A stretch of DNA of 64,000 nucleotides from Cristatella mucedo (lineage: Eukaryota; Bryozoa; Phylactolaemata; Cristatellidae), in contig WPIO01000007.1 in assembly GCA_009760855.2 (NCBI GenBank), forward strand, positions 479,501 through 543,500. Reading direction: 5' to 3'. Shown piece by piece: positions 12,185 to 24,910 of the stretch. The position numbers and the translations under genes were made by a program. The notes beneath the pieces are model-generated. The model was given only the letters and a program-made list of their open reading frames with translations. It ran no database searches and was not told where the DNA came from. Numbering within the stretch: position 1 is the first letter of the stretch; every line of letters starts with the position of its first letter.

Positions 12185-13075
12185 CACAATCAACGTACTG
12201 GTTAGGGGCAAACCAAGTGTGATTCAGAAGTTGGAAAACCTAATTTTCAAAATTGGTTCCACCAGCATATCTCCTGTTGAATCTGCAAGTAATCTAATCT
12301 AGGTGGCCTGTTCCCAAGTGTCCTTTCATTAGATGACCAGATCAGCTCCACAATCAAGTCTACCTACTTTCAGTCACATAACATTGCCAAATGTTGGGCC
12401 TGCTTAGACAGGGATATCACATCTAAATTGGTCCATGGAGTTTTTTACTTGTGCAATGCCCTGCTTGCTGATCTCCCGGTTTGTGGAATCACGTGCTTAT
12501 AGCTGGTGCAAAAATCTGAAGCCAGGCTTTTCTATCGTGAGCGTCGCAGTTGTCACATCATACCACTTAGATCTACTCCCCTACCAGGCCAGGCGTCGTA
12601 CCACCAACTTGTCGGAATCTAACTGTTTACCAATACCGTGTACAAACCTGGCTATAAGAACCTGCCTATAAGAACCGGCCTGCCTATAAGAACTATTCCA
12701 CCACCGGGTGATTAATCGTACAACACTGTTCTGCCTCAAATCGCTTAGCCATACTTTGCACGAACCTCAAATTAGTGTGAGACAGTGCCTTTAGTTCATA
12801 TGCTCCCAAAGCCTGGAACTCATGAACGGCTAGCGTCACATGACCAATGACGTGGCATTTAAAAGATGGTTAAATATACCTGTTTATTAAAATATTTGGT
12901 GGATCTCTGCGATTTGTCTTTCGTGTGCATGTACCTGCTTACACTATGCCTGCTGCTTGCGGATGCTACCATCAATCATTTGGTCATGCTTGGTATACAG
13001 CATATGTAAAGTGCCGAGACAGAGACTCACGTCTCCGACGGCGCTATACAAATTTATTGCTATTATTGTTATTGA
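12185..13075 (+). mobile_element. LINE family A, decayed copy
   Basis: Starts at sequence matching KPSVIQRLE.LxxKIGS and continues through scattered frames to a degenerate hairpin at 13011-13044 and TTATTG repeats. It contains three to four 12-17 bp tandem repeats of GCCTATAAGAAC (12650-12692). Confidence 0.8.
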
Positions 13076-13299
13076 ATACTTTTATAAGTTAAAAGATCTA
13101 TACTCTCAGCATTTCCACTCGGTAAAATCTTAATGATCACCTCGAACTCCCTCTTTGCATAAGCGAGCCAAATGATTGAAATCCGCTCAACGGTAGCGAC
13201 GTCTCTTTCGCTTTTGTGGCCCACGAACGCTCTCATCGTAAACTGACCGCAGGTCTCATCTGTGTTGCAGATGCTGCGTTACGGATTTCAAGCCCTGAA

Positions 13300-13456
13300 C
13301 AGCGCTGGTTAGGCCCAGTGGTTAAGGTGCTCACTTCAGACCAAGGTCAAATTAAATGTACATAATGACCAAGGTCGTGGGCTCGGGCCCTGTGGCATAT
13401 GTGAAGCGCTCGATTACAGACCGAGTTCTTTTAGAGCGCTATAAAAATGAATTATA
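13300..13456 (+). mobile_element. SINE2 (tRNA-derived, LINE A-like tail)
   Basis: TGGTTAGGCCCAGTGGTTAAGGTGCTCAC (box A), CGTGGGCTCGGGCCC (box B), then GTGAAGCGCTCGATTACAGACCGAGTTCT...AGAGCGCTATAAAAATGAATTA, the LINE A-like hairpin tail. Confidence 0.75.
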
Positions 13457-13848
13457 TGTAGATACGAGCAACTCACAACATGTGGACTCGCTTCGCTGAG
13501 TCATAGTAGTTCCGTTAAGGGAGACAACGCTTCGCCATCTTGCCGCTTGACGGAAAGGCACCGTCTAACCACGTGACTCAAGTGCGCCATCTTGCGGCTT
13601 GAAGGACTTTCTCGCTTGAATATTTATAAAATACACACACGCATGCTCATAAATATAAATAAATATATATATATATATATATATAACCTTTGAAATACGG
13701 CTGGTGGCTTACAGGCAGACCGCCGATGCACGCAAGCATACTGAGCCTCAAGTAGCTGAACGCAGCCTCCAAAGCGCGCTTTCGCGCTCTGACCAGTGCA
13801 CCTCCTCCCTTCTAGCATCTCCGTGTGGAGGCGATGTTGTCGGTGCAG
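13457..13848. other. Unique sequence with a repeated CGCCATCTTG word
   Basis: CGCCATCTTGCCGCTTGACGG (13531) and CGCCATCTTGCGGCTTGAAGG (13588) are near-identical ~57 bp apart; the core resembles the YY1 site GCCATCTT. Otherwise nothing seen. Confidence 0.4.
13658..13685. repeat. (TA)n microsatellite
   Basis: About 12 TA units within AT-rich flank. Confidence 0.95.
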
Positions 13849-14598
13849 TCACTGCCTCTACAGCTAGCCATCACATCCGATCCCTATCCAAGATTAGAAG
13901 CTGTCTCCCACAGTGGCGTGTAAAAAATTTAACTAGCTCCTTAGTTCTGTCTCGGCTTGATTATTGTAATTCCCTTTTGGCTGGGCTACCAAAGAAAGCT
14001 ATTATGCCACTACAGCGGACTATGAATAAGGCTGCAAGGCTGGTCTTCAAGTCCCAGCGGTTTGAGCACGTGTCACCTTTGCTGAAAGAGCTAGGATGGT
14101 TGCCGGTTGAGCAAAGGATACACAGCAAAGTTCTTACGCTGACCCACAAGGCCCGCAACGGCTTGGCTCCTTCGTACCTAGCTGAACTGCTGCATTAGTT
14201 TCAGCCTGTTCGCGCCCTCAGGTCCTGTGTGGACAATAAATTAGCTGTCCCATTCCTCCGCTTAAATACAGTTGGCGACAGAAGCTTTAGCTCTGCAGGT
14301 CTTAGACTGTGGAACTCGCTTCCACAATTCTTACGCATCGACATCTACTCTCCAACTGCCGACTATGGCACATCTTTTTCAGCGGTCCTGAACTGCTACT
14401 TCTATGCTAATCACTACCTCAACTGCTCTCCTGACTCTGCTATGCTTACCACTTTCTCTTTGTTGCGTGAGACGAAGTCTGTTGGGTACCGAATGCGTAC
14501 CGAAAGCCGCTTAGGCTGTGAGTGCGCTATACAAAACTCTCCTGCGTAACACCTACATGGTCTTAATGACTTTGTGGAGTTACAGACGGAGATACTAT
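13849..14598 (+). mobile_element. LINE family B copy
   Basis: Plus frames 13849-14198 and 14229-14549 encode ASHHIRSLSKIRSCLP, RLDYCNSLLAGLPKKAIMPL and FSSAGLRLWNSLPQFLR. A TAG at 14196 breaks the frame. It ends with the family 3' block at 14583-14598. Confidence 0.92.
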
Positions 14599-15987
14599 GG
14601 AGAAATAGCTGAGCTGCGAAATTCATGACGTCGCGATGCCGCTCACCGACGTTGGAGGCGGCGGTGGCCGCTGCTCTTCTGCCACCGTCGCCGCCGCCGC
14701 TGTAGCAGACGCCACGATGCTGCCACATGCGTCCAACATCGGCAGGCAGGAATGAACAAATTCATATTTACGGCGCCGTACGAGTGGTTAATTGTCTTTG
14801 TAGGCGCTACTTAGAGGCTCGACAGAAAGCGAGCCTACTGGTTAGTAATAATAGCAAGGCTTGATGGCGGCGCGCACAAGCACATAACGGTCGACTCACC
14901 CTCGTGCGAGCCTATCCTGCGATGGAGGCGTTGGATTTTAGTTGCGCTTCGAATGCCATCAAGTCGTGAGATATCGCGAGATATCCGTTGCCAGAGAGCT
15001 CCGCGCTTTAGGTCCAGATGCACGATCTCTGATACGTCTGAGGGAATTCGAAGGCGAGCGGAAAGCCCGCAGTCGGAGTAGGTGGCACTGTGGTGCGTAG
15101 CGCTACCTACTCCGAGAGGCGAGTATTTCAGCGAGGTGAGTCGGAGCGAGAGAACGGTGGCCTCTGACGAAAAAGAGCCGCGGTACCGTTGAAATTGACA
15201 GGGGGGCGATCGCTGCGTATCGTAGGAGAGGCAGCACCGAGTACGCTGCGACCGCCGGCTGTCCAGTTACGGCTCGCGCGTCTAATTATCGCGGCTGCAT
15301 TATTTCCACGTCAGCAGGGGTGAACCGCAGCGCCCCCTCGTGAAACCGAACCGAATGAACTCGCGAGCGTAATAGCTGCGCCCAGCCTTCGTCTGCAAGC
15401 GAGTACCGGATGGGGCTCTCGTTTCTGCTCGAGGCCCTCGGGGCTGGTGCGCGAAGACATCCGAGCGTAGTGCGCGCGCGTGAGGCGGCAGCTGAACTTC
15501 GCGGCAAGCTTTTGTGGTTAGCTGCGTCCCGCACGTGCTCAGTTGCTGAATAGCGCTTTATTTGATCCTAAAGGTCACTTCACTTGACCCTTCTCCTTAG
15601 AGAGCGCATCGAAGCGAGCAAGGTGGGCAGGGAGCAGAGAAAGCTGCAGGGGGGGGGGCAGCAGTGCGAAGACGCTACTGTGGACGCAGTCAAATCTGTC
15701 CTCAAGCGCCACCGAATTAGCCGGACGATAGAGTCTCCGATTCAGAGCGCGTGGCTCGCACAGTAATTCTCGACAGTAAAGATAACTCTCTTCTCGCCCG
15801 CAATTCGGACGATTACGGCACTTGCCGTTAGGTGGAATCAATGTGAAAGCAGCGCTAAGGCCACATTTGAGCTTGTTTAATAATAATAATAATGACAATA
15901 ATAATAATAAATTTAGCAGCGAGATGTCCCAGGTGATTAGAGCTGAGGGGCTTCCGTGTCTACAGCGCACCGCGGTTGCATAAAATA
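14599..15987. other. No gene seen
   Basis: GC-rich unique DNA; inverted repeat GGAGTAGGT/ACCTACTCC at 15076-15114; TAA/TGA repeats at 15879-15913. Confidence 0.4.
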
Positions 15988-16350
15988 ATGCACCGCGTGT
16001 GTGCAATGTCGGCTCTGTCTGTTACCTTGCGCGGACAGTCGCGGCATTCGCACCGGACTCACGCTTCCGTAATTTACGAAACGGCGACAGCGGTAAATGG
16101 CCGCGACCCTCAATCGAGGGTGGACATGGTGTCTACGCTGCAGCAGCGGCAGCCGGTGACTACCCAGGCGGTGGCTGCGGCAGCGGAAGGACGGCGAGCG
16201 CTACAAAGGCGAGATGAAGAACACGACTTGCGACATGACTTGCGCATGACGACTAGCGACAAACCAATGGGGGAGAACGGTACACGGCTCATGAGGCGTC
16301 TTGAAGCAGAGTTGATCCGGAACGAGCGAGTCATGCTCATCAGACATTAG
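15988..16350 (+). CDS. Hypothetical 120-codon ORF
   Basis: An ATG-initiated frame (15988; alternative ATG 16006) to TAG at 16348. The second half is rich in Gln, Glu, Arg and Asp and could form a helix (EGRRALQRRDEEHDLRHDLR). No signal peptide or known domain. It lies in fairly GC-rich DNA where chance frames of this length are common. Confidence 0.22.
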   Translation: MHRVCAMSALSVTLRGQSRHSHRTHASVIYETATAVNGRDPQSRVDMVSTLQQRQPVTTQAVAAAAEGRRALQRRDEEHDLRHDLRMTTSDKPMGENGTRLMRRLEAELIRNERVMLIRH

Positions 16351-17035
16351 CTGCCCGTTTATAAACCGTGCTGGCCTGAGCAGCCTGTGCCTGGCGATGC
16401 AATGCGAGATCGACTTGGCACGTGGACCGGCCCGAAACCTGCAGAAGCGAACCTGCACTCGTTGCACTGCTAGTAGGAGAGTACTTCTAGTGAACGCGTA
16501 CACAGCTGGCAGCTGTAACTGCGATGTCGCTTCCGTCTAAAGCGATCGCACCGTAGAAGGACCTTGACGTGATTGGCCTTTCTTGGAAGTGTTTCAAAAC
16601 AGACTGACTGGCGATGCGCAGTTGTAGCTCAAGAGCTGCCCGTCCGTTAAACGCGAAGCGAAGGAGCTGTGCGCGTCACCACTCGAGCACGCGGTAGCTT
16701 CGCGACGGCGCTAGGCACTCGCTCAGAGACAACGCGAGCGGAGGCGTCGAGCGAGAGCTGGGACGAGCGAGAGGTGAACCAAGCGAGAGTCGAGCGAGAG
16801 GTGAGCGAGAGAGAGAAAGAGCTGAGCGGGAGACGATCATCGGTTGCAGCGCTCGAGCAGACAGTCGTCCTGCAGACGGCTGAAGCTGAATGCGAACGTA
16901 TGTTCCCGGTCGCAGTCCAATCACCCCCGGTTTTGTGAGATGTGTAAGGTGGGAAACGGAGGACAGAGCGATGAGAAACAGAAAACAAAGGGATAAGAAA
17001 GAGAAGACGGAGGTGAACAAGAGTGAGGGGAGAGC
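16351..17035. other. No gene recognised
   Basis: Arg/Glu- and Ser-rich frames here run into the GA repeat and are probably extensions of repeat composition. Confidence 0.4.
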
Positions 17036-17315
<280 letters not shown>

Positions 17316-19149
17316 AGAGGGCGCGGGTTTCTTCCACGGTCATTGAAGAGAGTCCGTTGCTCCATGTCCATGCTAGAAAGTCTGCACGCGCGAAGGGGCT
17401 CGTTGCCCGAGAATACGATTGCTTAGTGTCGAGTGGCTGGTGATGTCAGTGCAGTGACGGGCGGCTCGCCCATTAGCGCAGCTTGCAGTTGCTGTCGTTA
17501 AGTCGGAGGGAAAGCTTGAAACTCAAAAGATGCTCAGCCGCAGAGACAGTGTCACCGGGGACTCAGTGAACCGAGAAACCGATGAAAGATTCTAGATTTA
17601 GCCACAGAGTGCTGATATGGAAGTTCACTGGAGACTACAAATAAAGAAAGACTTAAGTTCTGCTGATTAAAATGCCTCAGTTATATGGCGGCAGACGAGT
17701 CTGAGCCACCATCAAACCGCCTGCAGCGGTCATTAAAGATGACTCACCAGAGGTCGTCAGCCTACGATGTTTCTGCTGCTTATTGCCTGTGCAATGTGCT
17801 CCAACAAGATCAGTGAGTATTAGACATTGCCTAACCTTGCAGCGCAGCTCTGTATATGAGCTTCAGGTGATAGATAGATGTTCGGACCAAGTGAACTTCC
17901 GGCATCCGAGGTTAGAGCCAGAATTTGCTCAAATGTTACCAGACCCGAGTCATTGCATCGCCAAGCGGATACAGATGCGAGTGCGTTAAAGTGAAATGAA
18001 TTAGAATGACTTAATTCAGTCACCTGCAATAGGTAAGACGATATATCTAGGGCACCATTGAAGAAATTCCCCGCTTTTGAACGAATGTCCATTTAGCGTA
18101 GGGGAGGCGGAGATCCTGCCGTCTGCTCCAGAGACGCTTCCAAACCAACCGATATTCATTCATTTCATTCATTCACTCGTTCATTCATTCACCGATATTC
18201 AAACCCGCATCATTCATGCGTAGAGCCAGCTCACTTTCTGCTATGGTCACAGTACCCATATCAATTTATTTAATATGGCTGCCAGAGTCTGTTTATATTA
18301 GTGTCAAATTAACATGTTTTGAGATATCTTTTCTGCTTCAAGTTTCTTCATTAAGCGTAAATGCTTAGGCCCCCGAACCATAAAACCTAAACTCCAAGCA
18401 CTATGGTAGAAAAAGCAAAAGTTCTAAACAAACCCTATATCGCCAACCCTAAAAAATGCTACCTCTAAACGCTACACCAAAATTCCTAAGCCTTAAGCCA
18501 AAAGGTGGCTGAAAAATTGCATTTATATACCATAACCACAGGGTAACGCTGGTGGCGACCGTGTTGAACAGCCTGCTATGTGCACTGTGCCAGCAGCAAA
18601 AAGCGAGTCGACTGTATGTATTAATGACGCTTTAGTAGTAAAAAATAGGGTTTAGCTTGGTACTTCGCAGAAATCGGTGGCTCTAGTAGCGACAGGGTCG
18701 CGACCCCAGCACCGGTGTGTTGCTGTAACGTCACTCGACTACTTCGCTCACTGGATGGCTGCTCCGCTGCTAATTCAGCTGTCTCGTTACCTCGCGCGAT
18801 TCGCTCCTTCTCCTGCCTCGCTAGATTCTTATCAACTTCGCACGACTTCGACGGACGACGCGAGCGCTGGCGCAACGACACGAGTGTGACTCGGACCGGG
18901 GCCTGCGGCGAATCGGGCGTAAAGTTGCACTCGCCAGTGCCGCAGCGCACAGCCCCACCCACGGAGTGAGGCCGCTCTTTTGAGGGTGCGTCGGTGCTGC
19001 AGATCTTCTGCTATTTCTGAGTAGCAGCGTCCGGCAATCACTCTGGACCAAGTGAATCGCGTTGGAGCAGCTGACCGCGCTGAACAGTACTTACCAAGCG
19101 TCTAGTAAAATTCTCTGCCCCCCTGACTCACGAGGCCCGCCGTGGCTTA
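17316..19149. other. No gene recognised
   Basis: Mixed composition; ATTC repeat at 18138; no frame with motifs or good splice flanks. Confidence 0.4.
18138..18195. repeat. (ATTC)n short tandem repeat
   Basis: ATTCATTCATTTCATTCATTCACTCGTTCATTCATTC. Confidence 0.9.
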
Positions 19150-19250
19150 GTAATAAGAAAAATAACAAATTTGATAAAGCACCATCAGAGAACTCAAATC
19201 TCTTTCTAGGCGCTTTACATATGCTGCAAAGGAAACATGATTGAATGGCT
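19150..19250 (-). mobile_element. LINE family A 3' tail
   Basis: Reversed hairpin tail (ATCAGAGAACTCAAATCTCTTTCTAGGCGC) and TGCTGCAAAG. Confidence 0.7.
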
Positions 19251-19332
19251 TGAATCTTCCACGCCAAGCTTAACTCCTGCGCCAGTTTCAGCAATCTCGT
19301 CCCCCAGGTAATCTACGGACAATAGTACAACA

Positions 19333-19440
19333 TTAAGTGGAAAAAATATAATTCACTTATATCGCGCCCTAGGAGAATTTCATTTCTATCCAGACGCTTC
19401 AAAAAGGCCACAGGCTCGAGCCTACGACCGTTCTTTAATT
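19333..19440 (-). mobile_element. SINE2 3' part
   Basis: ATAATTCACTTATATCGCGCCCTAGGAGAATTTCATTTCTATCCAGACGC and CAGGCTCGAGCCTACGACC. Confidence 0.68.
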
Positions 19441-19469
19441 GAAAGTCGTTGACCAAAGAATCGTCTGCT

Positions 19470-19775
19470 CTGCTGCTCGTCGACTGTGGGACTCGCTCCC
19501 ATGATTCTTACGCGATGACTCTTCACTCCTGCAGCCGTCTCTGGCACATTCTCATCTGCAGTTACGCAGAGCTGCTCTCACGCTACTCACTTCATCGCCT
19601 GCCATCCTGACTCAGCTATGCTTCTCACTTTCTCGTCGTTCTGTTAGGTGGAGACCGTTGGCCACGGTATGCGCACGACCAAAAGCAGCACAGGCTTCAA
19701 GTGAGCTATAAAAAATTTGCCCGCAAAGTACCTACTTAGTCTTTCCGGTTGGCTTTGTGGAGCTCCAGGCGGAGA
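19470..19775 (+). mobile_element. LINE family B 3' fragment, decayed
   Basis: GACTGTGGGACTCGCTCCCATGATTCTTACGC through TCAAGTGAGCTATAAAAAATTTGCCCGCAAAG and TTTGTGGAGCTCCAGGCGGAGAC. Confidence 0.7.
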
Positions 19776-20352
19776 CGTGCACGTGCGTACGTGCGTACAT
19801 ATTAGCGATGGCTCGATCGTACCACTGCTCGTCACCATAAGGGAATTTTCGTACGCAGGGACTACAGGTAGACGCATCGTTTCTTACCGATTGCGTAAAA
19901 ATACGAAGATACAACGAGTTCATTTATTGTAAGGACCCGAACATTACGCCGTCGCCACGTAATTCGGCGTCGCCGAAATGGCTACCTGGCTGCTCCCGAT
20001 CGTCCGGAGCGTGAGGGTGCGGGTGATCTTTGCTCAATAGGCGGCCGGAAAAGCAGTCGGGGCGGCGGCAGCTGCTGCTAAGCGAGCGTGCAGAAGCGCG
20101 CATCTAGCAGGCAGTCGGGCGCGCGCCTTGGCGCAGACAGGAGGTGCCGAATTTGGAGGGACAGGGCAGCCTCGCTTTGGCCGCCTCCTTCTTTAGCTCG
20201 TAGTTCGGCGGACGTAGAAGCTGATGCGAGATGCTTTCCTGACATAATTCATTCATTTAACACCATAAGACTACCTAATCTCTAGCCTACCGCTTCGCAT
20301 ACGCCTCTGGGCTCGATCCTAAGAACCCGGCAGTTAAGGGTGATTATGTGAG
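19776..20352. other. No gene recognised
   Basis: A SINE2-like CTCTGGGCTCGATCCTAAGAAC word at ~20304 suggests an old SINE fragment before the foldback element. Confidence 0.35.
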
Positions 20353-20823
20353 CGTAGCATCGCAAAAATGTTGCCCCGCCCTAGCCTGACAGAGCAGGAG
20401 TGCATAATGTCAGTACGGCCGGGATCTCGCCGCTGATTGGATGGAATCAGAAGGTTGCCTGTTCGAGTCACGTCAGGGTCATCAATTTGTAAGAGTAGTC
20501 CCGCTTAGCGCCCGGAAGGTTTTACGAGCATGTATGTGGTGCAGCAAGCACCGATAGCAAACGGAGTCACTGACCTCAATACAAGATGTAATCGAATTCG
20601 CAAGACTCTTCGTGAGCAGTACATGTCCGCGAGCCGGAAACGGACAACACGTCCACTCACGACTGCAGGAGCTGAACAAGATACCCGGCGGGAAAAGATC
20701 GCATCACTGGGTGACCATTCACTCATGCCTCCACCCAATCAGCGGTGAGGTTCCGGCCGCAGAGATGTTATGCACTCCTGCCCTGTCAGGCTAGGGCGGG
20801 GCAACATGGTGGCAATGCTACGC
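20353..20823. mobile_element. Foldback/MITE-like element with ~85 bp terminal inverted repeats
   Basis: Left arm 20353-20440 and right arm 20735-20823 are reverse complements over most of their length (GCCCCGCCCTAGCCTGACAG against CTGTCAGGCTAGGGCGGGGC; TGCATAATG/GTTATGCA; CGCTGATTGG/CCAATCAGCG). The interior is ~295 bp and encodes nothing recognisable; it starts with a tRNA-like GTTCGAGTC word (20461-20469). No clear target duplication is seen. Confidence 0.78.
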
Positions 20824-23635
20824 CCCCAAGCGCTTTTACCGTAGCCAAGCCCGGGCACCCCGCCGAGTGCCTACGGAGGCCTACGGAGGCGTACCTAGCG
20901 GAGGAACGCCGAAGCTTCGCACGGAAGCTCGCCAAGGTCGGACGCGCAGCGTCTCATCGATGCTACGGCCCCTCCTCGCAAAACAGCCTGGCTAGCTAGG
21001 ATAATAGGCGGGCGACAAGCTCGTCCGAAGGGCATTTTGCCAGGCTAAATGGGTGCATGCGGTCGGTCCGAAATGGCAGCACCTTGCCATCAGTGTAAAT
21101 AAAGACGATTGCAGTTAGTGCTGGCCTGGGCACTGGCCGGCATGGCGCCGTGCTGCCGCGAATATCGTGGGTTAGTAGCAGCCAAATGTCCGCAGAATGA
21201 GCACGAAAGCGTCGCACGACCGTACCGGCGGGGCGGGGTGGGGGCATCGGCCGGCGCTTTGTCTGCTGCTGCCCGTTGCGGCTGGCGGCGTCCAGCTTCA
21301 CTCGCCGTCGCATTGAACATACGCGCGCCAGCCAACTGACGGGGCCGCTGATTTCGTCGGCCAATCGTCAATCTGATTTTGAGCCCGTAGCTCTCTACGC
21401 TCTTCCGTGAAAGCGACGCGCTCTGCCTCGCCGGCGGCTCGCTCGTACGCTAACGGACGAACCGCGGCCGATCACGCGTTTCTTATGGTCAGGGATGGGT
21501 GGCGCTCTCGCTCGCGCGCCGCCGCGCAGGAGCTGCGAATGCGGCGCACCGCTTCGCCAGGTGAGCCCCGCCGTTCTGCATCGGTGCGATGACCGGTACG
21601 CCGAGTGACGGCCATTATGGGGAAATCCTCGAGAAAATGGCCGAAGGCTTAGGAGTTATGTACCACCTTATTGGGATTTATCTCTCTCATTACACATTTA
21701 TTGGTATTTCTCAAATATCATGGGAACAATTGGTATGCATATTGGCACAAACCACAAGGGCAACATTAGCTATCGTTTGCTGTAACCATAGCTGTCATGG
21801 TGACCTTATGATAACTGGCAATAGTCAAGGCCAAATTGTTGCCGGTTCTTTGAAAAATGTCCAATGCCTCAAAAGATGCAGGACACTTGGTTCTAACCGA
21901 CGCCTTTTTCAAAAAGAAAATAATTTATTTAATATGTCAACATTGTATGCATCTCCAAGGACATTAAGGACATGTGCAGCTATACTTACGACACCGGCAG
22001 CCATGAAACCTGGCGTCCTTTAGAAATAGTTGAGGCCAGCTTGCATTCTAATTTTCACGCCGCGGTGCTGCAAATTGACCAATCTGCAGAATTTATCAAG
22101 TAGCGAAGAAAAGTGTTGGAAAAACACTCTTAAAGACAACTTATGATTTAAAGCACGCACACGATGAACAGAATGCCCGAGTCGCTCAGTTTACTGACGT
22201 ATAATTTGGGAGCACATAGCAACGAGTGCATACTTAAGTTTCACGATGATCGGATCATGATTAGCCGACCTATGACATATACGAAACCTCCGACAGCATT
22301 ATGACAAAAAGTGTGCTGGACACAAAAAGCCAGCTCACTATCATAATAAGTCTATCAAATAAGGTCCAATATATATATGGGAAGCGGCAAGAATGCTTTT
22401 GAAGCAGAAAAAATAATACATTCAAAAATTAAAGTTGATTGGACCACTATTATCGGATAAATGGCATCTATAAAATATAATGACTGGCCGTAGACTACGG
22501 CTCTTCAGGCGCGGTGGAGGGTTAGGCCAGCAAGCTATAAAAATACGACAGAGCTATGCATCACACACAGGATTCAATAAATAATTAAATATACGCTTTG
22601 AGAATATACTCAACCTTACATGACTGCTGGGTTTCCACCAATACAGCCTGTAACAATAGTGCATGTACCAGCCGACAAAAGGTGCCTAGCCGAGTTCAGC
22701 GAGTCACGGCCTTTTGCATTACCGGTTTCAACGAATTCACCAAAGAATCAGCTATAAGCGGCATACATGAGACGTTGAAATTACCTTACTTTTCACGGAA
22801 TTGAATTGAATCAACATTTGCAGGTTGATTCCCAGTGAACAACGTGCTTTTTTATCCAATGATCAATGCCTGTCGCGTCAAGCGGTGGTGACTTCCCGCG
22901 TGTGTTCAATGGCTGCTACAGGAATCGGATCAGTGGTCCCAGGATACAGTAGATGCCCTGATAAAGAAATCCTTAGTTACCGTGGTCATGGTGGCCATAA
23001 ATAATCAATACAAAATCCCTAATGATTGTCCATTTGTCGAACAACAGTCATTTTTGATTTGCGAGCCAATGCAAACAGGCCAATGAGAGCATATGTATGG
23101 CAAAGAAATAAGTAGTTACAGCTTTGTATAGCCTTTTACCGTCGGCGGGCTCTTGCCCGCAGGGACGTGGCTACGCTTGGCACGATCGCGTTTGCGCTTT
23201 TTGATTGTTATGGCTACTAGTCGGACGGTAGACCTCAAGATGGCATCATAATTTTGATAATTTAAATGTTTTTTTTTTTATAATTTCAAGTGACGATTTG
23301 GCTACATTTAGGGCTGTAGTACCTTTTCTTGACAAAGTTCGCCGAAAAACGCATCTCCGGGCCGTTAAATTTGAGAGCAAGTCATATCCTTGAGCTCGAT
23401 GTACTTCTGGTATAAACAGGATCTTACAAAATAATCTTATTTACCACGTTCCGTTCATCTGTCAACCACCAAAACTTTGAATTGCATTAATGACTAGCTT
23501 ATCTTTAATTAAGCAGTCTAATTATTATTGACCTGATTTTCCGGCGATTCTCAACGATTCCCCAATTATGCAAGCATCCTGTCAGGCAGCGGCCGCCGCC
23601 TGGGTGGATCTTAGGGCGCGATGGCAACATAGTCG
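20824..23635. other. GC-rich to AT-rich transition, no supported gene
   Basis: CpG-rich to ~21600, then an AT-richer block to ~23630. The 144-codon frame at 21589-22023 has no motif. Confidence 0.35.
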
Positions 23636-23940
<305 letters not shown>

Positions 23941-24599
23941 CAGCCATCAACCGGAGTTGCCTATGCGAGTTCGCCGACCAACGCTTGCCGCGCGGCCGCT
24001 GTACTAGCTTCCGAAAATCGGCTGCGAGCGCATCGCGGCTCTGATCACGATCTGGCCACGCAGCGGCCCCGCTGCTGCTGCTGCGGCAGCCTAGGCGCCC
24101 GGTAAATGCGACTCTACGGCGACCAAATTTGGCCGGCTCCAGTCGAGAATGTTGAACAGTCTGCTACGGGCACTGTGCCCACAGCAGAAACTGACTTGGC
24201 TCTATGCACAAGTGATGCAGTGTTAGCGAGCTATACTGCACGGCAGAAAGTTTCTCTGTAAACATCAAAAAAGCTCGCGGTTATAGAATGTGAGCCCACC
24301 GCGCGAGCCTGCTGGGATCAAACCTAGTGAACAAGAGTCCGTTCTGCCGCAGAACTGCCAGCAACGATCCACTGAGCATATGAGGCTGCGCTTGGTTCTA
24401 ATTAGATTCGTATGACATAAACAAGGTCGTTGAGTAACTTGAGGCAATCCATTCTCAGGCCCGCCGCAAGGGCATGTTATTGGCGTCCTGCAGTTATCCG
24501 TATTCGCAATAAACAGCAACTTTTGAACTTGGCCTCATACCCATAGCCCCGGTTGTATTGCTATGCTGATTGTACCCAGCTTCGCAGTGAAGCACACGC
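23941..24599. other. No gene seen
   Basis: Unique sequence between the ATCT microsatellite and the pyrimidine-rich array. Confidence 0.4.
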
Positions 24600-24857
24600 G
24601 CCCTCTCCAGAATCTATACCATCTCCGGGTTCAAAGTTGTCTTTGCGGTTCTCTTTCGGTACGTCCCCTCCAGGTTTCCTCTGGGTCCTCCATATTTTCG
24701 CTCGACCTCTGTCTGGATTCTCCGGACTGCCGCCGGGCCATTTCCAGAGCCCGCTCTTCCCAGGCTCGTTTCCGGCTCTCTCTGGACGTGCTCTCTCAAA
24801 AAGATTCTCCTTAGGTCATCTCTACGGTTCTCTAGGCTGGCTTAAAGTTGTCTTTAG

Positions 24858-24910
<53 letters not shown>

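Noticed and set aside
21589-22023. 144-codon plus frame
   Set aside because: No motif or plausible splice context; the composition change in the region explains the absence of stops.
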